Of a DNA stretch of 64,000 bases, positions 46,744 through 59,529 are shown piece by piece; the stretch's first letter is position 1; the number at the start of each line of letters is the position of its first letter. This DNA is from Gymnothorax reevesii. Taxonomy: Eukaryota; Chordata; Actinopteri; Anguilliformes; Muraenidae. The translations under genes were made by a program, and so were the position numbers. The notes below the pieces were generated by a model that was given only the letters and a program-made list of their open reading frames with translations, was not told the DNA's origin and searched no databases. The DNA lies in NCBI GenBank assembly GCA_029721435.1, contig CM056586.1, positions 72,149,607 through 72,213,606 of the forward strand, read 5' to 3'.

Positions 46744-48717
46744 AGGTGCTGCTTGTTCTCTCAGATTAAGTAAGACAACAGTCAATCATCTGGACGCGTA
46801 TTTGCTGTATTTAAATCAACGTTATTCAAAATTGCAAATCTGTCGACCCTCACGCAAGTAGCCCATTTCTGTACTGAGTTTAGCCCATGATTTCATCGCT
46901 GTTAGATCGCATCTGGAGAGAAACCGTGTCTTCAGTTGCCAGTTACGAAATCGCGTCAATAGAGGAAGATGATTGAGAACTACCCAGGACTAATTGCTGT
47001 CATAAAGGACATGTCTGTCCCCCCCAGTTCCCAGTTCTCTCTGCACCACTGGCTCGCGTCTCTCGTCGGAGTCCGTGTGGCTCCTAAGCCCCCCGGGGTC
47101 CCTGGTGGTGACTGTTTCTTGCCTCCTTGGAGAGGGGAAGGGAGGGAGGGATGTAGAAACGAGACGAGCGTTGATTGTGGGAATGTAGGAGGTATATATG
47201 GGCGTAAGGACGAATAGGAAGGCGTGTTGGGTGTGGCCCTGTTCATTAACCTACATCATCGGAAACTCCCTTTAATGATTATAAGAGCACTCAGAGGAAG
47301 TAAGTGCTAAAAATTCCAGCAAACAGAGGAATAGTTTTTTGAAAACTTTTGAAGAAACCACAGAGAAACAGTTCAATCTCTCTGAGCTATAAGGAACCTT
47401 ATGTTCTGAGAATCTCCACAGTACTTGCACCAAAGCACAAGCATGTTCACTTTTCACTCCAAGAGTTTGTATCAGGTACCTGTCATTAATGAACACACAA
47501 TGATGTTTATAGAGACAAATATGAATTTATTTTTAAAATAATAACATTAATTTCAGAAAAAGTTCTTGAAATATCACAGATCTGGAAAATTTACGATCAT
47601 TTATGGGCAATACAGGTGAACAGAACAAAATATACTTCAACTTCAATTATTTATGCCAGCCGCACAATCTCATTTACATCAATATTTTTTTTCAAAAATA
47701 TTTTTAATTTAATTGAAGGCTGTTTATACATATGCAGACTTTTGTATATCAGCAAAATCATATTCTGTCAAGAGTTTCCTGGAATTTTTCACTGACTTTT
47801 TCACAATTCTAATTAGCACCTAAATACTATCACCTTGATCGCAAAACGTCTTAAGATTGACATTTCTATCCTTGGGAAACCCACTTACACAGGAAATAAA
47901 ACATATAAATCCAAATTTTTGCCTCTTTGACACCAGCAATTATTGGACAGGGGAAGATTTGCTCAAAGATTCTTTGGAAAATCTCTGGAAAAAAAGGAAA
48001 ACTTAAAATGTTAACATTAATTTATGAATTATGCCAAAATGTGGGGTAATAATGAAACAATGTAGATTTTGTTTGAGCAGCAGCTGGTCAATAGCTGGCG
48101 CATAATAACAAAAGTATATGAATCGTCTCTGACATTTGGGAGCGATAGCATATGATAGAAAGAAATCCTACCAAATAAACCTTTAACATGATTTGTCAGT
48201 TAGCATTTAGTTGGCAAACTAGCAACATGCAACAGTGCATCACAATATGTTTTTTACGCTGCCAAAGAGAACACTGACATTGTGAATGTGGAAGTCAATA
48301 AATGTAGTGATAACCTCAGTCCTGGAGTCTCATTTATCTTTCAGTCTAAAATGGATGTGAATCAGAGCAATTCTGACTTATTTCAAACAGAAAAAAGGTG
48401 TTAATAATGATTATTTTTTAATAAAATTAGGAGAGATTTATTTCTCTGCTTGAGGTTTACTGTGCTGAACCTCCATAGTGTTCCTTTGTCTTTAGTCGAG
48501 TCACCGGATTGGCTGGTTGATTTTGATTGGTCGAGTAGGAAGCGGAGCATGATGAAGCTTTGGAAAATGAGGAAATTGTACGTAACATACGAAGAGTTTA
48601 TTTCCAAATTGCAGTAAGTTCCAAAATTATAAAAATTGAGATAATACCATAGAGCAAAAGCTGTGTGCTTTTTACTCATGGTGCAAAAATCAGTTTTTTG
48701 GAAATCATACTATAGAG
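46744..48717. other. intergenic; nothing recognised
   Basis: 46,970-47,220 is GC-rich with overlapping ORFs on both strands (82 and 88 codons) but no recognisable domain. The rest is AT-rich. Confidence 0.4.
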
Positions 48718-48871
48718 CAGGGGTCCCCAAATTTCCCAGAAAGGGCCGGTGTGGATGCAGCTTTCATTGCAACCAAACAATTACACACCTGATACTACTA
48801 ATCAACCCCTGGACTCTTTGCTCATAAGCTTGATCAGTAGTATCAGGTGTGCAGCTGCTTGGGGACCCCTG
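48718..48871. mobile_element. 154-bp hAT-type MITE
   Basis: Perfectly inverted ends CAGGGGTCCCCAA and TTGGGGACCCCTG. Flanks CTATAGAG and CTATAAGG would be a diverged 8-bp duplication (6 of 8). An inner pair (cacctgatactactaatca / tgatcagtagtatcaggtg) extends the hairpin. Confidence 0.9.
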
Positions 48872-50159
48872 CTATAAGGTGTATTTTTTCATGGTTAAAG
48901 TTTGTGTTTTTCTATAAAATGCAAAAGGCGCCAACATAGAAAAGCTGCTTTACTCAGAATGAGTATAGTGGATTTACTGCGTTTTGGAGACCAACTCTTC
49001 AGATACAATCGGAATGCAAAGTTTAGTGTACTAAGTTAAGGACAAAATGAGCTCGCCTGAGCTAAAACCCGGTGTAAGCCTTCTACAGTGTAGTATCTTC
49101 ATGTATTGCAGAAAGCATCTTGCAAACCAAGTCGATGTTTAGCTTAGGAAATTAATAAAAATATCAAAAAACATGATAACCGATAAGAGCATCTTCCAGG
49201 ATCGTATTGCAACAATGTTGACTTTGCTTTATTTTTTTAATGGTTTTTAACTGTATTCAGTGCCAAGACGTAGCACATCTGAAAATATCTGCAAAATAAT
49301 GTGACATCTCCTTTTCAACAGCAATGCTCTTATTATATGATTATTGTCAAGATGCCCATGAATGTGAAAATACTGCAATTTATAAACTATATTTTAAGTG
49401 GAAAAATCATACGCAGATGGAGCAGCTTCTAGTTTTGTCCTGTTTGATTGATAATTCGCAGTTGTGATCCGACACTAAACATAGCAAAAGCCTGATTCCT
49501 CTCTGCCGATGTCAGTCACAGCAAAATGCTAATGTGTCTCTGTCGTAAACTTTTCAGTGCCGTAACAGGGGCCAGGTCTACACATTACACCCTCAAAACC
49601 AGGTGTCCCACCCGCGCGTGAGAAATGAACACCAGTCTGACACTTAATCATTGTTTCAGTGTTTGTGAACAAACTGGAATTGGCCGACACAAGATTCAAA
49701 AATGGTGCATCTCATTTGGCCAAAGAATGACCATCATACAAAAAATGTTTTTAAAATAATGATGCGTTTTATTTGTGTAGCGTTTTCAATGCCTCTCAGT
49801 ATATTACTTCCTCTAATATAGTCTGAGTAAAATATTTCACTTTCAAGTTTTTGTAAATTGGACACTGTGATGTTTTTGGGTTTTTCTCATGAATGAAAAT
49901 GAGAAAATTTCCACACAAATAGATCACAGTGGCCTGTGCATCTGCTCACATGTGCCTGACGAATCAAAATCTGATTTATAATTTCTGCATCTGAACACAA
50001 ATCCTGTTTTTACAGTACTGGACTGAGCTCACCACCAGACGCTGAATACCAGGAATTAAAGAAAACTGCCTTTTGTTAATTAATAAGATGCAGTTTCCTC
50101 CTCCACTCATGTACCTGCAGAAGCAGCCCCAGACCTGAAAATCGACTCCAGAGTTTTTT
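48872..50159. other. probable 3' UTR and downstream flank of the ppp1r1c-like gene
   Basis: No further exon seen. The first candidate poly(A) signal on the - strand is at 49,769. Confidence 0.35.
49769..49774 (-). terminator. ppp1r1c: nearest candidate poly(A) signal for the ppp1r1c-like gene
   Basis: The nearest AATAAA on the - strand after the stop codon at 50,160 lies here, giving a 3' UTR of roughly 0.4 kb. Position is the only evidence, and AT-rich sequence produces this hexamer by chance. Confidence 0.25.
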
Positions 50160-50245
50160 TTATGGATTGGTGTTCTTTTCCTGTGTTTCTGCGTCCTCCT
50201 CCTCCTCAGGGAACGACTCTCTCTGGGCTCTTAGCGCCGTCGCAC
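50160..50245 (-). CDS. ppp1r1c: last coding exon of the PPP1R1C-like gene
   Basis: On the - strand the exon follows gactggtttgttgctgcag and, joined to the split Gly codon of the exon at 59,317, reads GATALRAQRESFPEEEEDA then ETQEKNTNP-stop. Human PPP1R1C ends with a similar LK.Q.ES.FPEEEE acidic tail. Phase matches the upstream exon exactly. Tail-to-tail orientation with pde1a mirrors human PPP1R1C-PDE1A order. The product would inhibit protein phosphatase 1 in the cytosol. The alternative is another member of the same inhibitor family. Confidence 0.65.
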
Positions 50246-51056
50246 CTGCAGCAACAAACCAGTCAAACAGTGTTGTAATCAAAGCAAATGAAAATGTATT
50301 GGCAGGGGTTAATGCACCGCTCAGGCTTTCCATGTCTTGAATTAGCGCTCCTGTGCAGATGCAGACACCTGCAGACATGGAGCACACAGTTACGCAGCAC
50401 TATCGATAGGTCATACACCTGAAACGTTTATTGAATATTCATGAGGAAATAGTTATTAGAATATGCATCAGTTAAGTCCCATCACTGTTTCCCAGGAATT
50501 GTATGAATTGAACTCCTCAACGGAGCCTGATGTGCAAACAGCCAAATACACCTGCCCGTAGTATCTATCCAGCAGGTTTCTTGTGGCAGAAAAAAATGTT
50601 TGACCTTAGTTGCAACCATTTCGGCTATAATAGGCAAAAAGTGTTCCAATCAAGTACTTTATTTGTAAAAAAATCTGTTTTATGAAGTAAAATTTAACAT
50701 GGTATCGATACTATGCCATTCTGCTATCAATTATAAACATCAGATATTAAAAACAAGTGATTCTACAAATGTCTTGTTTCATTTAAACCATTTCCCTGCT
50801 CTCTGTGAAGCTGCAATCTTGAATTATAAAGTCTCAAACAGGGTATTGCATAAATAGCCAGATTTGGCTTCTGCACAAAGGGGTTACTGAGCCTTGAAAA
50901 GGGTGAAAGCAGAAAAATTTCAGAGCAGGAGGGTCCGGTGTGATGCACAGACATTATTCCATTTCCCCTGAGTCACCTTCTCTTTTTCTATCATCATTTT
51001 CACTTAGCAGGGAAACTGGAAGCAGAATCCCTCACATTACCACCCCTCCGCATGGA

Positions 51057-51169
51057 GACACACACACACACACACGCACATGCACACACGCACGCACACA
51101 CGCACACACACACACACACGCGCACACGCACACACACGCACACACACACACACACGCACGCACGCACAA
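51057..51169. repeat. (CA)n microsatellite with CG interruptions
   Basis: cacacacacacacacgcaca type sequence for about 113 bp, in the large intron of the ppp1r1c-like gene. The 83-codon ORF across it is low complexity. Confidence 0.97.
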
Positions 51170-52005
51170 CTGCCAATTATTGCTTTCATGAAATCAATGC
51201 ACTGTTGTATCATGAAATAACTACTTGAATTTGACTGACAGTAATTTCATTGTTAAATCCATAAAAACATAACCTCTCTGATAAACTGTGTGTCAAAACT
51301 TGACCACGTAATATGCACTGTTTGAGTGGTTGACCCCAGGTCAGCTGACAGTTGGCTCGAAGCCTGACCACCTGGAACAAAAGAGATCAGGTGACAAGCA
51401 TTTTTCCCCCAGAAGAATAGCAGAGCAGCAATGAAGAACCCAGTCAATCTGATTACCAAGACTACTAGATCAAGCTACTGGGGCAAACCCACAGGTTTGA
51501 AATGTCCTCTTACATTGTGAATTTTCATTTACACTTTTTTTGCGGTCATCATTTGCTACTATCTCAATCTGTCTGATTATGATCCTGATCCTGAGGTTAT
51601 ACCAGAATTGCCCGGGCACCATGTACGTATTCTATAATGATAATAAGTATGGGGAATCTTAATCAGTGTGCCATGCGCTTGTTGCACTTCAGGCACACAG
51701 AATGATATTAAATATAGCCGCAAGCAGCAATGATCGGACCCTTGCACCTACATGCATGTGGGGGGTGATGCCTTGATCCTGACGCATGCCATGCTTGATG
51801 CCTTGACGCAGCCATGCTCTTTTGCAACAATTTAACTCTGCTGAAATAGTAATTCCTTATTTCCAGAGGGGAATGTATGGTGGCATACATACAGAATCAC
51901 TCATTATGCATCACTTCCTATGTCGTCACATGAAGCTAGAGAACTGAGTCTAACATTGTTGTATTATGTTACATCAAGTGTAGATGACAAAATGCAAATG
52001 TACTA

Positions 52006-52206
52006 CAGTGGTGTCAAACTGACCCATAAAAGTGCCTAGAGGCTGCAGGCTTTCACTCCAACAATAAAGAGGCTCATCTAATACAAGTAATCAGTTACGC
52101 AAGCCTTGATCAGTTGATTAAATCAGTGGTTTCAGGTGTGCTTCTGCTTGGTAGGATTGAAAACCTGCTGCCTCTTGGCCCTTTTATGGGTCAGTTCGAC
52201 AGCCCT
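52006..52206. mobile_element. about 200-bp hAT-type MITE
   Basis: CAGTGGTGTCAAACTGACCC + ATAAAAG at the left is the near reverse complement of cttttatgggtcagttcgac + agcc at the right. Target duplication not clear. Confidence 0.75.
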
Positions 52207-52224
52207 TTATTAGAATGATGTGAC

Positions 52225-52875
52225 ACAAGTGTTACTTCCTGTTCCCAGCAGGTGGCAGTATAACTATGATTGAATATTGACCTATTGATGTTTTCAAATC
52301 AAAACTCTCATTAAACATGCAAAATTTGGTGCAGACTGGAACAGTATAGTTATACATCACTTCCTGTTTCATTACAAGTAATACATCATTGCAATGGCCA
52401 ACTCAAAAACATTGTAATTGAACATCATCAACATCTTCAGACATTTCTGACCAAATTTAAGGTGGATATGGTTCTCCTGATAGGAAGAATACGTCAATGT
52501 ATAACGCTAGTAATTTCCTGTTGGCAGTAGGTGTCGCTATGACTGATTTAAGATCGGCATGAAAATGTTTTCCAGCCTGGAGTCTCATCAAATGAATTAA
52601 ATTTGAAAAAGATCTGGCCATCTGCAGTCGAGTTGCAACATTTTCATTTGTCGCGGCAAATCATCAAAATCAGCCCATGGCAATAAAGTTTGTGAAAACT
52701 CACAATCTTCAGAATTAAGCATTACCAAAGTCTTGAGTCTTTTCTGACAACAGTTTAGGTGGTTCTGGACATCCCTTTGAAAGCAGTTGATGAACATATA
52801 AAATGTGTCATTTCCTGTCGCCAGTAAGTGGTGCAACAACTAAAGCTCAATATTATCATGGAGACGTTTTCAGGG
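52225..52875. repeat. degenerate tandem repeat with a unit of roughly 280-300 bp
   Basis: A phrase of the form cttcctgtt.(c)cag.aggtgg...tatgactga...gttttc recurs at about 52,233, 52,511 and 52,811. Copies are diverged. A related start (atagccgcaagcagcaatga) lies at 51,715. Confidence 0.7.
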
Positions 52876-54480
52876 TGGGACCCTCATCAAGCATACAATG
52901 TTTTGGGAAGATCAGACAATGTGCATTTGAGTTACAACAACTTCTTGTTCCATGGTGATGCATTCAAACTGCATGGCACGCCAAGTAAAGCGCGTTCCTT
53001 GCAGACTAAAAAGCTTTGCAAAGTTGGACTGCAAAGGTCTTTCAATTTCCAACTACATAGTGCTCATTCAAGTGCTATAAAAATGCTGGAGAGAGGGAAG
53101 ATGCACTGGACAGGACAGCAGTGAACTTCATTACTTTTGAGAATAAAGAAATTTATTTCATAATATGGCTTGGTACTCCACAATTTTTGATTTGTAATGA
53201 ATAATTCTCGCAAAGTTACAGCCCAATTTTTATTTAAGAGTATCTATGTGGTACTCTTGATTTCATCTTGTAGAAATGACAGCATCTATTTCTCATATGC
53301 CTACAATTCAATGCTCTTAAATAAAAGCTGAGAATCTGCACTTTTGTTGATAAAACAACTTTTTTACCTTGTCAACATTTTCATCCCAATAATTGTGGAA
53401 CTCACGGTTGATTTCATAAATATTAATGTAAGGCTGTCAGATGAACCAGAAAAATGTACAGTTTGCTCAGTTCATTCCCAGACTTCTCGTCTGGATTCAT
53501 GCCGCAAAATGACCACAGCCGTTGCCGTTAGATGTTGAGAGAGCCCTCAGTAACCTCACCCTCAACCTCAAACTGTTCTCGTTTTAGTTCGCCTGATAAA
53601 CAATTAAACCTTTTATTGACTGATCAACCAAGACCAATACATGACCTATAATAAGAAATTATAATCTAGAACTGAATGCCTGTTGCCTATATTTATTTGA
53701 GTGATCTGGCATTGTAATGACGGCATTGTAAATGCAAACAATCCAAAAGTTTTACTGACTTCACAGCATTTATTTTTGCCATCCACACTATTGTCACTCA
53801 GCTGTGCATCGTGCCTAACAACACCCTTTAGCCATGACTTCATTCAGAATATAGAACGGATTCTCATGGCTCACTGTTAATGAGCCTCGCCAACTTGCTA
53901 ATTGGAAAAAGTAAACTGCGAGAGGTTTAGATTATGAAGAATTGAAAGGTGAGGTTTCTGAAGGCCCTTGTTACTGCTGATTGACAGCTACTTTGTGACC
54001 ATAACTTATGCAGGGGACTTGCTAAAATACATGACATGTTCGTGGGAAAAAACAGATAGGAACCAAATCGCAATTTCAATTAATAATATGATTTTTAATT
54101 CACCATCATTTGTCTTACATGCTCTAAATTTTGAGAAAAAAGGACTAAAATGAATGCAGTTACATGCCATGCAACGTCATTAAAAAGTTGCAATGAATAA
54201 TTACCAAAATTTTTGGTCACCAAGCACTGCATATCCTACTCTAGATCAGGCTGAGAATTAGGTTGCATTATTTATAAATGCTACAGCTGCGACTGTCTCA
54301 ACATTGATGCATATGGGTCCATAGAAAGCACAGAGGCATGCACTATCCAAAAGGCCTACACTATCAAGTTGGACAAGGATCTCATATATTCAATAGGATA
54401 TGGTAGCATGCAGATCCACAGAAGTCAAAATCTAACTGCTGCGAACTATGAGGAGTGAAAGAAATGATTGTTATACATTT
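52876..54480. other. intron of the ppp1r1c-like gene; nothing recognised
   Basis: Unclassified AT-rich sequence with no splice-supported ORF. Confidence 0.45.
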
Positions 54481-54489
54481 TGTTTGTGT

Positions 54490-54890
54490 TATGATTCAGA
54501 CCAGAACTCAAATGCAGAGGCCGAGCACAATCCAATAGTAGGTTTTATTGATAGTAATACAGGATCACAGAGCTATGGAGCCCAGAACAGAACGACACAA
54601 TTCAGCTCATACATAACAGGCAGGGAGCGGGGGCGTATCCGATGCCCGGTCAGTGGCTCTCCGGGACAGCTGTAGATGGAGTGCACACGTCAACAGAGCC
54701 ATCTGTTAGATGGCAGGACAGAGGACTTCAGCAGGAGTGTGACCCCAATCCTGATGACCGAAGAAGGCTTGGGAGTTTGTCCCAAAGAAATTAGGCAGAG
54801 GAACAGACTGAGAGTAGATTCACAGGAATGCGGTCCTGAAGACCGAAAGTTAGGCTTGGGAGCTTGTTCCTATTAACTGAACTAGGAGGA
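54490..54890 (-). mobile_element. possible solo LTR or LTR fragment, - orientation
   Basis: Begins ttatgattcagaccagaact and contains gtaggttttattgatag, whose complement holds AATAAAACC placed as in an LTR. Small + ORFs here have no recognisable domain. The partner LTR is not seen. Confidence 0.35.
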
Positions 54891-57600
54891 GAACTTCCAT
54901 TTATTACTATCATTAAAGGTTACAAATTATTTCCAAAGGCTAAAAATCTTTACCAGCCAATACTGACTGGTTGCTAAAGGGCTCATAGCAAGTTACAGTC
55001 CAGCAGCTTGCAAACTCAGACTGAGGGGTAAAAATACATCACACATGTATGGGAAGGGAAACATGAATGGGTCACAGCCAGTGAGAAAAGCTCATTAAAA
55101 CAGTGAAGACCCTTGAAATTGTAAAGATGTGCACAGTCTCTATACCTATGGCTGTGACAAAGGTTCCCTAATTCACTGACTAAGCGAAGGCATGTGGGAT
55201 CACATTTTGCAGTCGCTGTTCGCAGTGGAAATCATTGACATTCGGTCTGGCATTAAAAGTAATTCTGTGCTGCTAAACCCAGTCCACACATGCAAAATGA
55301 AACTGAACAGGATTTCCATTTTTGAATCAGAGCCAAATTTTACACCATCATTATTCCAGTGAATGATGAATTCTTCACAAATCATAGATAAACGTAGCAA
55401 AAATCAGTCCCCCTGCGGTCTGTAAAATGCCACTGCGGCCTGGCCGTTTCAAACTCTCCATCCAGCCTTTGGGCCACACTTACTTATCTATATACCGCTC
55501 AAAAAGGGTAACTGGCAATTTAAAATGGAAAATGGAGACGATGAAAATGCCAAATTACAAATGGTGAAGTACATTTGCAAAGAAGTGTTTTCTATTTAAG
55601 CTTTTTAGAATTTCAAAGTAAGCTTTGATCTTTCCCTTTTCCTATCTCCATCACCATTTTCCATTTTATCTTTTCAATTTAAGCTTTCAGTTTGAGAATT
55701 ACGGTTTATGCGTTTGTATTTTGAATTTCAGTTTTCTTTATTGTCACCTTTCTTTTTCAAATGATCATTTTACATTTTGAACTTGCTTTTCTGTTTTGAT
55801 TTTAAATTTAATTATCGCCTGATCATTCCAGATTGTGTATTAAAATAATAATTTTCAAAAGTTTTATTTCTTTTATTTTTTATTTGGATGTAAAATATCC
55901 GGACCACGCCGGACCCTACTAGAGTTGTACATTTTTTTTATTGTATCTCTTGATTTTCTATCTGGACTTTCAATTTTAATTCTGAACAAACATATCCTCC
56001 ATAGTAAAAAAAAGTGTCTTGAAAACATGCCTGCCAGATTGGCTCATTTTCATGATTTACATTCAATGTGAAAGGGAATAAAGTCATTTTTTTACTTAAA
56101 AAATGGCATATCATTTTGCTACAATTTATGTACTTATTTTGACATAAAAACATGAATAAATGTACAGGTACAGACAAACATACAGACAGACGAACACAGA
56201 CAGACACTCACACACACACACACACGCTCACATACTCACATATCACTGTTACAAAGGTTATGAGCAGAAACATCAGGCATTCCATATTCATACTCTGACA
56301 ATGAACGCTTTATTTATTTTGAAATAACTATGTACAGAATCAGTATAAAAGGTTTGATTAGTGGACATTCATATTATCCAAGCATTATCACTCATTATAA
56401 TATTTTCACAGTACTTCCACAATTTTGGAATTTTCAGTCCATTCCAGCAAAACCCTCCAAAATTCACCAGTAATCAGCATGCATGCTCAGGGGGGAAAAC
56501 ATTTTACAAGCCAATGCTCCTGATAAATGTTCCCTAGCTGAATGGCTTATTTACATTCCACATTCAGCCCAGAGTTTTAGGGTTCTTTAGAGTGACATTA
56601 TATGGGCAAATATATTTGCGAGAAAACAAGTCTGTGGCTTCTTTGTCAGAACAAATAATGGAGGAGCTTAACTCTAAATTGGGAGGAACGTGATTCAATC
56701 ACCTCTGATTAATTTACAAACTACTGCAGAACCTGGCCAACACTCCGTGGGTGTGAGCGTCCGTCCTAATACTCTCTTACATTCTTCTGCACAACACTGT
56801 ATCCTGTCAATGAGCTGAATGAGATTTTTGATATAACTTCCTTGAAAACAAGGCCGTCAGAAATATACAGAATTTGCCAAGATGTTAATATGGCACATTT
56901 TCGAGAGAGGAACGTGTGTAAGACGTCTGTTAATGAGGGGAGCAGTGAAGGCAGTTACAACTTCCAGAATTAAACTTTAGGAAGATCATCTTAAATATAT
57001 TCTTTGTTATAACACAGCAACAATTCAATATTTGTTGCATGTATTTCCAGCTTGTAATCTTCAGGCAAAAGGTGATTTAAATAATTATTCAGTCCTATCA
57101 TTCAGTCATCATTGACAGGATTTAGCTACACATTTTGAGAATAATCTTCTTAGTTTTGTGACAGTCACAGCAGATTACAGCAGATCCCATGTACTGCTAA
57201 AATGTGGGACAAGGCCTCCCCTTCAGAAACCACAGAGAGAAATAACTGTTTTCTGATCTGCAAAACAACGCGTCAGAATGAAAAATGTCATCAAGCTGCA
57301 GAAATGAAGTGATGATGCGACATCTATATTCAGCTAAACAAAAGAGATCAGCGACTCTGAGCCATAAATACAGCAAACGTGTACAATGAAGAGCTGGTCT
57401 GAGAGCTGTGACTGCAGCGCGGAGGCGGAGAGAGCAGGTGTCAGTAGCAACAGATTAGTCTGGGATTGCAAGACTATCGAGAAACTGATGATGGACTCGG
57501 TAGGGCGTCCTGCGGACTCTCTGACTCCTCTCCTGTAATAATAATAATAATAGGCAAAATGGAGAGAAAAATAATATTAGTAACGGAAAAATATAAATAT
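54891..57600. other. intron of the ppp1r1c-like gene; unclassified repeats
   Basis: 55,490-55,870 is a T/A-rich stretch with many variants of cattttccattttat, including an inverted pair, probably a degenerate dispersed repeat. A short CA run lies at about 56,210-56,226. No gene recognised. Confidence 0.4.
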
Positions 57601-57612
57601 TTAGTGAGAGTG

Positions 57613-57615
<3 letters not shown>

Positions 57616-57660
<45 letters not shown>
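57616..57660. repeat. (GA)n microsatellite
   Basis: About 18-20 uninterrupted AG units. An (ATA)n run of about 16 bp lies just upstream at 57,537-57,553. Confidence 0.97.
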
Positions 57661-59316
57661 AGTGAGAGAGGAAGCATGTTGGGCTCAGTTTGCACATCCT
57701 TTAGTATAATCACGGCACTCATTAATTATAGCATATATTTGCTCTTGTAAATGTGCAGCAGAATTCTTTGAAACTGACAGGAAGACTCGATCTTAGTATT
57801 TCACACATGTGAATTTCCAATGATGAGGAGTTCGACATAAAACCACAATGATTCCTGTTTTTTTGCAACACTGTCACTTCATTTGGTTTTTGTTTGTTGG
57901 ATTGAAACTTAAAATTATATCCAGTTTGAGATTAGTGTGGTTTGAATGAACAAGAGAATTAGACAGTACCAAAAACAACCTCCTAAGCCCTGCATCCTCA
58001 AATCATATACTATAGGACTATATGTGCTGTATGTTGCTTGGAGGTTGTTAAAGTAAAAAGTAAGTAAGCACTGTGGGTGAGCAAACCATTGGAAACACCC
58101 CATATTTCAGTGCTAATCAACAGCGCCTCTGCTTAAAAGTGATCCAACCAGCAACATTTTGCTAGGTAAGTCTCACGATGAAAATACTGTCAAAGTTCCA
58201 AAGTGGCCGAATAGTTAAGGCCTGAATTACAGGTGCGTTGCTCACAAAAACATAAAAAAATTATTACAGGTGGCAGGGGAACTGAGTCAAAAATGATGAC
58301 AAATTGTGCCGAACATCAATTAACAGCAACAGAAAAAAAATAAAAAATGTGGCTGGACACTCAGAAGGATATTTTGGAAAATTAAGGAGCTGGGATAGAC
58401 CCGTTGAACAGAAGTAATGGGTTCATGAGGGTCAAATTTGGCTCCAAAATCACAGGATCATCAATCATGTGTTTTTAACCTGACTTGTTGAGTGGTCATG
58501 TGCCCACTCCACCGTTACACTGCGAGGGCAATCTCCTCAATGCCCCCCCACTGCAAAAAGGGCTGAATTTATCACAGCCAGAGCCAATTCCACGATGCTG
58601 ACCCCAGCTTCACAGACTGGTGTATATTTTACTTTGAGGGGGGGGGGTCATAAAACCCAGTGCCCCCGCCCCCAGAGTTGGCACCTATGACCCTAAATGA
58701 TGAAGTGAGTAGAGAAATTAATAAGCACAGACCCATCTTTGGTCTCGAGGGACTCGGCCTTTTTAGGAGGCTCGTTGACACACTGTGTCCATGTAGACAA
58801 TTCTGTCTGATATTGGGTCAGATGAAAGCTGCATCTCTCAGCGATATTCGCGGGCGCCTTCACAATGAAGCAGCCTGCGATAGCGTTGCCATCTAGAAGT
58901 GCAGCCTAGGTTTTGACAAACAGCCTGCATTTAGCAGGGCTAGCATAATGAAGCCTGCAGATAGCTAGAGTAATTTAACCCCAGTAATCAATTACATTTC
59001 ATAAATTCACTAATTGAGTGACGGAGGGGGGCAATTACTTTTTCACACTGGTCCAGGTGGTGCTGGATAACTTTTTTCCTTCAACAATGAACTGTCCTCA
59101 TTTAAATATGTCTGCACAAAACTGACTTTATTAGTCACTTGACTTAGGCAGCTGCACCTTAATTACAGGTTCGGAAAACGTGATAAAAGCCATTGAGGCA
59201 CCAGTTTTCTGTATAAAGCGACTGCAAGATAAACACACTGTATAAATTTAATTGAGAAACCCAGAGCACTGCAGTAAAGAGGGTGATTGAGCATGTTCAC
59301 ACTGCTCTCAACTTAC
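57661..59316. other. intron of the ppp1r1c-like gene; nothing recognised
   Basis: Contains a G9 run at about 58,639-58,647; otherwise no feature supported. Confidence 0.45.
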
Positions 59317-59529
59317 CCCCAGTAAAGCTCTGTGGATAATCCTCAGTACCAGGAAGTAGATTTAAATAAGCCTCATTGCCGTTGGGCTCGGGGTAGTTGT
59401 GATTGGCCCACTGGGCAGCGATGCCATTGTGCTGGGCCATGATTGGGCTGAGGGGGTCAAGGTCTTCACATGGCCCGCCCTCGAGGTTCTCCTGTGTCTG
59501 AAGGTGCTGCCCCACCACCTGCTGAAGTT
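59317..59529 (-). CDS. ppp1r1c: penultimate exon of a PPP1R1-family protein phosphatase 1 inhibitor gene
   Basis: On the - strand a 213-bp open segment lies between a strong acceptor (tctcccattctgagtgcag) and a perfect donor (gggg|gtaagt). Both borders have the same phase, so it is a 71-codon symmetric exon with GC-rich third positions. It begins ELQQVVGQHLQTQENLEGG; inhibitor-1 (PPP1R1A) has a similar ELQxxVxxHL...Q segment right after its ITPTMK motif, and DARPP-32 has a related HLQ stretch. It ends with AYLNLLPGTEDYPQSFTG. The upstream exons with the PP1-docking KIQF and RRRPTP motifs are not in the window. That this is an exon is well supported; the family call is moderate. Confidence 0.65.

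Noticed and set aside
51057..51169. CRISPR-like regularity in the CA-rich block
   Set aside because: It is a simple dinucleotide microsatellite with CG interruptions in a vertebrate intron; no spaced repeats.
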